In this document: positions 1-5,137 of the stretch, piece after piece
Numbering within the stretch: the first letter of the stretch is position 1
How the letters are laid out: each line of letters starts with the position of its first letter
Source of the DNA: an uncultured Syntrophobacteraceae bacterium
GTDB taxonomy: Bacteria > Desulfobacterota > Syntrophobacteria > Syntrophobacterales > Syntrophobacteraceae
NCBI GenBank assembly: GCA_937889795.1
Contig: CALBZH010000271.1
Coordinates: 1-5,137 of the forward strand
Direction: 5' to 3'
DNA length: 5,137 nucleotides
Made by a program: the position numbers and the translations under genes
Notes under the pieces: generated by a model
The model's database searches: none
What the model was told of the DNA's origin: nothing
What the model saw: only the letters and a program-made list of their open reading frames with translations

Positions 1-47
1 GACCACCGAGATCTACACTCTTTCCCTACACGACGCTCTTCCGATCT
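1..47 (+). other. Illumina P5/TruSeq universal adapter contamination
   Basis: These bases match the known Illumina P5 plus read-1 primer sequence from its twelfth base to its end. The tract contains the flow-cell segment beginning GACCACCGAGATCTACAC and finishes with the ligation end GCTCTTCCGATCT. Genomic sequence begins at base 48. The orientation is that of a library molecule, adapter followed by insert, as expected when a short insert is read through and the reads are not trimmed. The adapter has no stop codon in the glnA frame, so a gene caller would fuse about 15 false residues to the truncated GlnA. It should be trimmed. Confidence 0.98.
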
Positions 48-701
48 CTGACCGGCGGTCGCGACTTCGTGGTGCTGGCACTCGACGGTCAGTCCCACTT
101 TCTGCATCATGAGCACCATGTCGGTGCGAAGGTCCTGCTGGGAGTCGACCGGGGGAACCGGGAAGTAGCCTTCCTTGTGGCGCGGTTTGTAGCCCAGGTT
201 TGGCTCTTCCATGCGGCCACTGTTCCAGATGCCTTCCGACGAATCGATGAAGTAAAAGCCATACTGGCAGGCCGAGTCGTAGCGGATGTCATCGAAGATG
301 AAAAACTCGGCTTCGGGACCAAACCAGGCGGCGTCTCCGATGCCCGTGAACTTCAGGTAGTTCTCGGCCTTCGTCGCGATATAGCGGGGATCCTTCGTGT
401 AGCGCTCTTTCGTCACAGGATCCACGACGTTGCAGATCATGGTGAGCGTCGGGCACGCCATGAACGGGTCCATGATGGCCGTGTCCGGATCCGGAATGAC
501 CAGCATGTCACTCGCGTTGATGGGCTGCCACCCGCGGATGCTCGAACCGTCAAACCCATAGCCGTTTTCAAAATCCGACTCCCCAAGCTCCTCGATGGGG
601 TTGGTGAAATGCTGCCACGTCCCCAGGAAGTCCATGAACTTGAAATCCACCATTTTGGCGCCTTGCTCTTTCGCGAAAGCCAGTACTTCTTTGGGTGTCA
701 T
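48..701 (-). CDS. glnA: Glutamine synthetase, class I (GlnA), 3'-truncated
   Basis: GlnA joins ammonia to glutamate with ATP to make glutamine, as a cytosolic dodecamer. The first 218 residues are present, a little under half of the usual length of about 470. The beta-grasp N-terminal domain carries the class I signature FDGSS at about residues 50-54, followed by IRGW and ASDM. The start of the catalytic domain carries GPEAEFF at 128-134 with metal-binding glutamates, and HHEVATAGQ at 210-218, whose Glu212 aligns with a metal ligand of enterobacterial GlnA. The start ATG at 701 has an AAGGAG ribosome site six bases upstream. The frame runs intact to the adapter junction, just before the next conserved metal glutamate. 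The adenylylation tyrosine (about 397) is lost, so control by GlnE cannot be judged. Expression is probably from the sigma-54 promoter at 931-947, perhaps with read-through from glnD. Confidence 0.97.
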
Positions 702-707
702 AAGCAT

Positions 708-713
708 CTCCTT
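708..713 (-). promoter_or_regulatory. Ribosome binding site of glnA
   Basis: The minus strand reads AAGGAG, six bases before the ATG at 701. It fixes the GlnA start at [14 protein letters not shown], the expected beginning for class I enzymes. Confidence 0.9.
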
Positions 714-753
714 GAATTGAAGTCTCTTCGTTACCGTTGATCCGAAAAACCAT

Positions 754-763
754 TAAGGCCTTA
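754..763. other. Ten-base perfect palindrome before glnA
   Basis: TAAGGCCTTA is a perfect palindrome about 50 bases upstream of the glnA start, inside the predicted leader. It could be a protein-binding site or chance. No known operator is recognised. Confidence 0.3.
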
Positions 764-877
764 CCCATCCTTCACCGGCGGATATCAGGGCCGCCCCACC
801 ACCTCCTCGTCTCCAGGAGCAAGAAGTCAGGACCCGGGCCCGGCTGAGCCCTCGAGTCGCGTCTGCTTCTGCCAATG

Positions 878-903
878 CACTGGATGATGGATGGGTACCA
901 GTG
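878..903 (-). other. Potential stem-loop in the glnA leader
   Basis: CACTGG at 878-883 and CCAGTG at 898-903 are perfect complements, giving a six-base-pair stem with a 14-base loop. It would lie just after the predicted sigma-54 transcription start. It has no T-run after it, so it is not a classical terminator. Confidence 0.35.
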
Positions 904-910
904 ACCGCCA

Positions 911-960
911 CGAATGTCGGCGGCTTAAAAGGCAAGAACTCTGCCAAGCATGACAATTCG
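911..960. repeat. Imperfect inverted repeat flanking the sigma-54 promoter
   Basis: CGAATGTC at 911-918 and GACAATTCG at 952-960 are complementary over eight pairs with one extra base, and they bracket the promoter at 931-947. The arms could be half-sites of a DNA-binding protein or could be coincidental. No regulator is recognised. Confidence 0.3.
931..947 (-). promoter_or_regulatory. Sigma-54 (-24/-12) promoter of glnA
   Basis: The minus strand reads TTGGCAGAGTTCTTGCC. The sigma-54 consensus is YTGGCACG, three or four free bases, then TTGCW. This site keeps the near-invariant GG (945-944) and GC (933-932) with exactly ten bases between them, and has TTGGCA and TTGC intact. The main mismatch is G for C after TGGCA. 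The predicted transcription start is near 920. It lies 133 bases downstream of the glnD stop, leaving room for an activator. A sigma-54 promoter before glnA is the classical arrangement under NtrC control. I did not find a clear NtrC palindrome (TGCACC...GGTGCA type) upstream, so the activator is uncertain. Confidence 0.82.
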
Positions 961-1045
961 GCACGAACGGTTGGTAATCGCCTGTGGCAAAACGATCTAC
1001 GGGCATTAGGCCACCGCCGCCGACGGGTCCGGATGGCACAAAAGC

Positions 1046-1055
1046 GTTTCGAAAC
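1046..1055. other. Ten-base perfect palindrome after glnD
   Basis: GTTTCGAAAC is a perfect palindrome about 100 bases upstream of the sigma-54 promoter, where an enhancer-binding site would be expected. It does not resemble the NtrC consensus. It is recorded as a candidate only. Confidence 0.25.
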
Positions 1056-1079
1056 CCTGCCAACCACCACATTTTTGTA

Positions 1080-3683
1080 TCACGCGACGTCGACAAGGCT
1101 TTCGAGCAGTCGCGCCCGAATCCGAGCGTGCTGCTCAGGGTCGCGGATCTTTTCGCCGTTGAGGTCCGTTACGTAAAACACGTCGGCGACTTGCGCTCCG
1201 GGCGTGGATATTTTTGCCAGCTGGATGGTGATGTCGAGCTCGAACAGCGTTTGGGTAATCGTGTGAAGGATCCCGGGACGATCCCAGGTGTAAACTTCGA
1301 TGATGGTATAAAAATCGGACGCGTCCTCGTCGATGACAATCCGGTCTTCCCGGCGAGGCAGCACGCGCTTTTGCAGGAGAGACGGCTTACGTTTGTTTAC
1401 GACGAGCGCCTGGAGGTGCTTGCGATCCTTGATGGACTTCTCGAGGTCTCCCTGAATGCGATCGACGACTTCAAACGCGCGGTCCGGGTCGGGAAGACGC
1501 TCAACGGTGATCACATCGAGGGCCACGCCGGACTGTCGCGTGAAAATCTCGGCCGACAGGATGTTCAGGCCCCGCACCCAGAGCACTCCCGTGATCGTGG
1601 CGAACAGCCCTGGCTTATCGCGGGTCGCGATCGTGATCCGCCACATGTCCCCTTCCGCCCGCTCGGTGCGAAGGACCAGGACCTGCCCGGTCAATTCCTG
1701 CTCCATCTTGTAATGCTCGAGAATCGCGTCGGTGGGCTGCGACAGCAGATATCGAAACGAGAGGTTGTCGAGCCACTTGACCACCTTGTTCCGATCTACC
1801 TGCTCGGGGATCTTGGCCAGCACCGCTGCCTGCACTTCCGACGAGCGCCGCTCGACTTCTTCTTTCTTCCAATCGCCCCGTCGGAGCAGGTGATCCACCT
1901 TGTCGTAAAGCTCGCGCAGCAGGGATGCCTTCCACGTGCTCCAGGCCCCCGGTCCCGTGGCGCGGGAGTCGGCGATGGTCAACAGGTAGAGCAGACGCAG
2001 ACATTCCCGGCTTCCGACTTCAAAGGAACAGCGCAGGATGGGCTTTTCGTCCATGAGATCCCGCTTGAGCGCGGTCTCGGCCAGGAGGAGATGCTGCTCG
2101 ACGAGGAACTTCAGCAGCTCCGTCTCTTCCGGATCAAGCCCAAGCCGAGGCCCGATGGCCACAATCATCCGCGCGCCCAGCTCGGCGTGGCCCTTCCCGT
2201 GTCCCTTGCCGATATCGTGCAGAAAGGCCGCAATGTAAAGCAGTCTCCGGTGCTCCAGCGATGCAAACACGTCAGGTAACCCGAGCGGCTTCAGATCTTC
2301 GTGGTCACCGCGCTCCATGGCGTGCAGCTCTCGGACGGTCCGAAGCAGGTGCTCATCGACCGTGTAGAGGTGGTACACATCGTACTGCACGCGATAACGC
2401 AAGGCTGCCAGCTCGGGGATGAACGTCTCGAGAAAGCCCGTCTCGAGCATCACTTTCAGGACACGGAAGGAATGCTCGGGGCTCAGGAGAATGTCCATGA
2501 ACTGCTGGATGACCCTGGGATCCCGTCGGGCCTCGTCGTCGAAGGCCCAGAGGTTCTCGCGAATGACCTGACCCGTCTGGTGGTGGAAATGCGCAGCGGA
2601 CTGGGCAGCCTGCCAAAAGATCTGCATGAGCAGGCGAGGGTCCCGCTTCACCCACTCCGGCTCCATGAAGTGGAGCTGACGGCCATCGAGCGAAAAGGGA
2701 CCGGGCAGAATGTGCCGTCGCCTCAAGCCAAAGCGCAGCTTGCGGTTGAACCGCTCGTCGAGGCGCTCGAGAAAGAACGTCGTGGTCCGCCGAATCCGGG
2801 CCGTGTGGCGATAGTAGAGCCGCATGAAGGCCTCGACGGAAGCCGACTGCTCCCCGGCGGCAAACCCGAGCCGCCCGGCCAGCTGCTCCTGCTCTCCAAA
2901 GAGCAGCTGATCCTGACGACGCCCCGTGACCTGGTGGAGCTGCAGCCGCACCCGCCACAGAAAGTCGTAAGCCTGATCCAGCCAGAGCTGCTCCTGCTGC
3001 GTCAGCCATTCGTCGGTCACGAGCTGGCTGAAATCCGAGCTGCGCAGGCAGTATACTCCCGCCCATCGGATGGTGTGCAGGTCCCTCAGTCCCCCGACAC
3101 CTTCCTTCACGTGGGGCTCGAGGAGATAAGAGCTTTCGCCGTACTGCTTCTGGCGTGAGGTTCGGTAGCTGCCCAGGTCTTGCAGGAATCGACGGCGGCT
3201 CCGACTCCCGAGCTCGCTGAAATACGACTGCCGCCATTCATCGAAGAGCACCCGGTCGCCGGCGATGAACTGGGCTTCCAGGTAGTTGGTCAGGATGGAG
3301 AAGTCTTCATGGATGAGCTTCTTGAGCGCAGACAGCGAGGCAGCGTTGTGGCCGACCTCGAATCCCGCATCCCAAAGTCCCGTCGTGATCTCCCGAAGCA
3401 GGCCGTGCAGAGTCCTGGAAAGGCGGTTTTCATGCAGAAAGAGAAGGTCGAGGTCCGACGCGAAGCTCAGCTCACCCCGGCCGAATCCCCCCACGGCGAC
3501 GAGAGCCCACCCTTCCTGGGCAACCTCCGGGTCCTTGAAGGCCCGACTCAGCGCATCCAGGTAGTTCCGGGCATAAGTCCTGGCAGCAAGAAGGCCAGGA
3601 ACATCTTCGACGCAGGTTCTCGTGAAGTTCTGGCGCAGGTCTTTGAGACGCCGCAAGGAAGCCGATAGGGCTTGAGGACGCAT
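1080..3683 (-). CDS. glnD: Bifunctional PII uridylyltransferase/uridylyl-removing enzyme (GlnD)
   Basis: GlnD adds UMP to a PII tyrosine when glutamine is low and removes it when glutamine is high. The product is 867 residues, normal for the family. In order: a nucleotidyltransferase domain with GGFGRGELSFASDLDLLF at about 65-82, whose metal-binding aspartates are Asp77 and Asp79; the motif EGVGGLRDLHTI near 195-205; an HD domain with YHLYTVDEHLL near 437-447 and HDIGKGHGKGH from His489-Asp490; and two C-terminal ACT domains, about 681-749 and 792-864, each with an (R/W)D(K/R)PG(L/I) turn, which bind glutamine in this family. Both active sites look intact. The frame is open back to a GTG at 3806, but the extra 41 residues would be translated from heptamer repeats. 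ATG 3683 has a GGGAAGG ribosome site and is preferred. The gene lies 156 bases after glnB, its substrate gene. Confidence 0.97.
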   Translation of the reverse strand: MRPQALSASLRRLKDLRQNFTRTCVEDVPGLLAARTYARNYLDALSRAFKDPEVAQEGWALVAVGGFGRGELSFASDLDLLFLHENRLSRTLHGLLREITTGLWDAGFEVGHNAASLSALKKLIHEDFSILTNYLEAQFIAGDRVLFDEWRQSYFSELGSRSRRRFLQDLGSYRTSRQKQYGESSYLLEPHVKEGVGGLRDLHTIRWAGVYCLRSSDFSQLVTDEWLTQQEQLWLDQAYDFLWRVRLQLHQVTGRRQDQLLFGEQEQLAGRLGFAAGEQSASVEAFMRLYYRHTARIRRTTTFFLERLDERFNRKLRFGLRRRHILPGPFSLDGRQLHFMEPEWVKRDPRLLMQIFWQAAQSAAHFHHQTGQVIRENLWAFDDEARRDPRVIQQFMDILLSPEHSFRVLKVMLETGFLETFIPELAALRYRVQYDVYHLYTVDEHLLRTVRELHAMERGDHEDLKPLGLPDVFASLEHRRLLYIAAFLHDIGKGHGKGHAELGARMIVAIGPRLGLDPEETELLKFLVEQHLLLAETALKRDLMDEKPILRCSFEVGSRECLRLLYLLTIADSRATGPGAWSTWKASLLRELYDKVDHLLRRGDWKKEEVERRSSEVQAAVLAKIPEQVDRNKVVKWLDNLSFRYLLSQPTDAILEHYKMEQELTGQVLVLRTERAEGDMWRITIATRDKPGLFATITGVLWVRGLNILSAEIFTRQSGVALDVITVERLPDPDRAFEVVDRIQGDLEKSIKDRKHLQALVVNKRKPSLLQKRVLPRREDRIVIDEDASDFYTIIEVYTWDRPGILHTITQTLFELDITIQLAKISTPGAQVADVFYVTDLNGEKIRDPEQHARIRARLLESLVDVA

Positions 3684-3688
3684 GGTTA

Positions 3689-3695
3689 CCTTCCC
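3689..3695 (-). promoter_or_regulatory. Ribosome binding site that decides the glnD start
   Basis: The minus strand reads GGGAAGG, five bases before ATG 3683. The upstream GTG (3806) and ATG (3803) have only a GAGGAG that overlaps or nearly touches them, so they are poorly placed. Confidence 0.8.
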
Positions 3696-3712
3696 ATTCC
3701 AACACGCGAGAA

Positions 3713-3740
3713 CGATTCCGGATGCCCGATTCCGGATGCT
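3713..3740 (+). repeat. Degenerate heptamer array, four units
   Basis: On the plus strand this is four consecutive 7-base units that alternate between CGATTCC and GGATGCC-like sequences. The third unit repeats the first exactly, and the fourth differs from the second by one base. Read against a GGATGCC consensus, 23 of 28 bases agree. It lies in the glnB-glnD gap in inverse orientation to the array at 3771-3805. Confidence 0.7.
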
Positions 3741-3791
3741 GAGTGGAACCGAGCGGAACCATAGAGGTCTGTCATCCGGCACCTGGCATCC
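3720..3791 (-). repeat. Long imperfect inverted repeat between glnB and glnD
   Basis: The arms 3720-3738 and 3773-3791 are complementary at 16 of 19 positions, and in the minus-strand transcript a seventeenth can be a G-U wobble. The loop is 34 bases (3739-3772) and holds a near-perfect 10-base direct repeat, GAGTGGAACC then GAGCGGAACC. There is no T-tract after the stem, so it is not a standard terminator. In an mRNA it could act as an attenuator, RNase processing site or stabiliser between glnB and glnD. Confidence 0.6.
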
Positions 3792-3805
3792 AACATCCAG
3801 CATCA
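3771..3805 (-). repeat. Degenerate heptamer array, five units, inverted
   Basis: On the minus strand this is five consecutive 7-base units around the consensus GGATGCC: TGATGCT, GGATGTT, GGATGCC, AGGTGCC and GGATGAC. Twenty-eight of 35 bases agree with the consensus. The array is in the opposite orientation to the one at 3713-3740, so the two can pair. Confidence 0.7.
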
Positions 3806-3839
3806 CTCCTCACCAAATGGTGGCTTACGCAGCGCAGTA

Positions 3840-4184
<345 letters not shown>

Positions 4185-4185
4185 T

Positions 4186-4191
4186 CACCTT
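4186..4191 (-). promoter_or_regulatory. Ribosome binding site of glnB, abutting the nadE stop
   Basis: The minus strand reads AAGGTG directly after the nadE TGA (4194-4192) and seven bases before the glnB ATG. Ribosomes ending nadE would sit on this site, which suggests translational coupling. Confidence 0.75.
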
Positions 4192-5137
4192 TCAAAGATC
4201 CGTGAAGCGCTGGGCGATGGGCAGCCTTCGGCCGATTCCAAACGCCTTTGTTGTCACTCTGAGAATGGGTGGTGCTTGCCAGCGCTTGTATTCATTCCGA
4301 TTGACCCGCTCGATCACCCATTTCACGAGCGTCTCGTCCCACCCCTGTGAAACGATTTCGGAGGCCGGCAGCCGCTTCTCAACATATGCGGTCAGGATTG
4401 CGTCCAAGACGTCATAGGGCGGCAGGCTGTCCTGGTCCGTTTGATCCGGACGGAGCTCGGCGGATGGCGGCCGCGTCAGGGTGCGATTCGGTATCCAGCC
4501 GTAACGGTCTTTCAACCGATGAGCCAGCTGATAGACCATCGTCTTGGGAACATCCCCCAGCACGGCAAGGCCACCGTTCATGTCCCCATAGAGAGTGCAA
4601 TACCCGACGGCCATCTCCGACTTGTTCCCGGTGCTCAAGAGAAGCCGATTGAATTTGTTGGAAAAGGCCATCAGGATGAGTCCACGCAGTCGCGCCTGCA
4701 TGTTTTCTTCGGTCACATCCCGCGGCTGGTTCTCAAAAGCGGGTGCCAAAGCCCGAAGCGAGCTTTCAAACAGGTCCGAGATGGGCACTGTCGAGAAGGG
4801 AATGGCGAGGCGCCGTGCCAGCTCAGCCGCATCCGCAAGACTCTCAGGCGCATTGTACGGTCCGGGCATTCCGACACCGAGGACCCGCTCCGGTCCCAGT
4901 GCAAGCCACGCCACGCAGGCCACGACCGACGAATCGACCCCCCCGCTCAACCCGACGACCGCTTTCCCGAAGCCACACTTGGCCGCATAATCCCGAAGCC
5001 CCAGCACCAAGGCGCCGAGCAGCTCGTCCACCGGGTCAAGCTCTTCTCCATGAAGGTCGCCCAGTCCCGTTTCCGTATCGTAGCAAATCAGGTCCTCGGC
5101 GAAATCCACACCCTTCGCGGCGAGCTTTCCCGAGCCA
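4192..5137 (-). CDS. nadE: Glutamine-dependent NAD+ synthetase, 5'-truncated at window edge
   Basis: NadE makes NAD+ from nicotinic acid adenine dinucleotide with ATP, using glutamine as amide donor in the two-domain form. About 314 C-terminal residues are visible and the frame stays open to the edge. A GTG at 5109 could be taken as a start, but the in-frame sequence upstream (GSGKLAAKG) and the following VDFAEDLICYD look like the end of an N-terminal nitrilase-type amidase domain, so the gene almost certainly continues outside. Counting from the Val at 5109, the synthetase domain has the ATP-pyrophosphatase motif SGGVDSS (55-61), STGNKSEMAVGY (159-170), GDMNGGLAVLGDVPKT (175-190), RPPSAELRPDQTDQDSLPPYD (213-232, quoted here only by its ends RPPSAELRP and DSLPPYD) and the C-terminal FGIGRRLPIAQRF (290-302). 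Full members are about 540-570 residues. The catalytic cysteine of the amidase domain is outside the window, so glutamine use is inferred. Confidence 0.95.
   Translation of the reverse strand, partial: GSGKLAAKGVDFAEDLICYDTETGLGDLHGEELDPVDELLGALVLGLRDYAAKCGFGKAVVGLSGGVDSSVVACVAWLALGPERVLGVGMPGPYNAPESLADAAELARRLAIPFSTVPISDLFESSLRALAPAFENQPRDVTEENMQARLRGLILMAFSNKFNRLLLSTGNKSEMAVGYCTLYGDMNGGLAVLGDVPKTMVYQLAHRLKDRYGWIPNRTLTRPPSAELRPDQTDQDSLPPYDVLDAILTAYVEKRLPASEIVSQGWDETLVKWVIERVNRNEYKRWQAPPILRVTTKAFGIGRRLPIAQRFTDL

Larger units (their letters stand above)
702..920 (-). other. Predicted 5' leader of glnA (about 219 bases)
   Basis: If transcription starts about 12 bases downstream of the -12 element of the sigma-54 site, the glnA mRNA begins near 920 and has a leader of about 219 bases. 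That is long for a gene with a normal ribosome site. Potential hairpins are a six-base-pair stem at 878-883/898-903, a CTCCT/AGGAG stem at 803-807/815-819, a GGCGG/CCGCC stem at 777-781/791-795, and the GC-only palindrome CCGGGCCCGG at 834-843. I see no convincing small gene, and nothing that matches the glutamine riboswitch (glnA RNA) as I remember it. No terminator with a U-tract is evident. Reading frames here lack ribosome sites and look like chance. Confidence 0.45.

Noticed and set aside
69..740. A 223-codon plus-strand open frame opposite glnA
   Set aside because: It is the antisense shadow of the conserved GlnA coding region and shows no domain of its own.
702..920. Glutamine riboswitch in the glnA leader
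   Set aside because: The conserved core of the known glnA RNA motif, as I remember it, is not visible. Only generic hairpins are present.
948..1079. NtrC enhancer sites upstream of the glnA promoter
   Set aside because: I looked for paired TGCAC/GTGCA half-sites and found only isolated GTGCC fragments, not a supportable palindrome.
753..1096. Two minus-strand open frames in the glnD-glnA gap (753-1070 and 827-1096)
   Set aside because: They overlap each other, lack clear ribosome sites, have arginine- and proline-rich low-quality translations and span the sigma-54 promoter. No family is recognised.
984..2279. A 431-codon open frame on the plus strand opposite glnD
   Set aside because: It lies antisense to an intact, well-conserved GlnD and shows no recognisable domain. 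Long antisense frames are expected in GC-rich genes. The same applies to the 285-codon plus-strand frame at 2301-3158.
3581..3596. A GG-N10-GC sigma-54-like string on the plus strand (TGGCAGCAAGAAGGCC)
   Set aside because: It lies inside glnD in antisense orientation, has AGGC in place of TTGC at -12, and has no gene downstream on that strand.
3684..3839. The heptamer hairpin as a rho-independent terminator of glnB, or as a CRISPR array
   Set aside because: No T-run follows the stem, the loop is 34 bases, and the 7-base period without spacers is not CRISPR-like.
5107..5109. GTG as the true nadE start
   Set aside because: The frame continues upstream to the window edge with sequence resembling the end of the amidase domain, and no ribosome site stands before this GTG.

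Overview
The window is a GC-rich bacterial contig end carrying four nitrogen-metabolism genes, all on the minus strand. In transcription order they are nadE (5' end beyond the right edge), glnB, glnD and glnA (cut at the left edge). The first 47 bases are not biological. They match the Illumina P5/TruSeq universal adapter, so this is probably an environmental assembly with untrimmed adapter, and the glnA truncation is an artefact of the library or assembly.

Layout from right to left, in the direction of transcription. 5137-4192: C-terminal part of a glutamine-dependent NAD+ synthetase. 4178-3840: a complete 112-residue PII protein of GlnB type with the uridylylation tyrosine Tyr51, starting 13 bases after the nadE stop. 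3839-3684: a 156-base gap holding two oppositely oriented arrays of a degenerate 7-base repeat that can fold into a long hairpin. 3683-1080: a complete GlnD, the bifunctional PII uridylyltransferase/uridylyl-removing enzyme, with nucleotidyltransferase, HD and two ACT domains. 1079-702: a 378-base intergenic region with a good sigma-54 (-24/-12) promoter and a predicted leader of about 219 bases. 701-48: the first 218 residues of a class I glutamine synthetase.

Together the genes form a nitrogen-status circuit. GlnD senses glutamine and modifies GlnB at Tyr51. In well-studied bacteria PII then controls glutamine synthetase and the NtrB/NtrC two-component system, which fires sigma-54 promoters such as the one seen before glnA. 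nadE uses glutamine as its amide donor, and glutamine-dependent NadE has been reported as a PII target in Azospirillum, so the close nadE-glnB pairing may be functional.

The host is probably Gram-negative, since GlnD with sigma-54 control of glnA is typical of Proteobacteria, Nitrospirota, Methylomirabilota (NC10) and similar lineages. I cannot place it more precisely by eye. There is no mobile element, CRISPR array, tRNA or rRNA. I see no clearly new system. The unusual parts are the heptamer arrays and the structured glnA upstream region.
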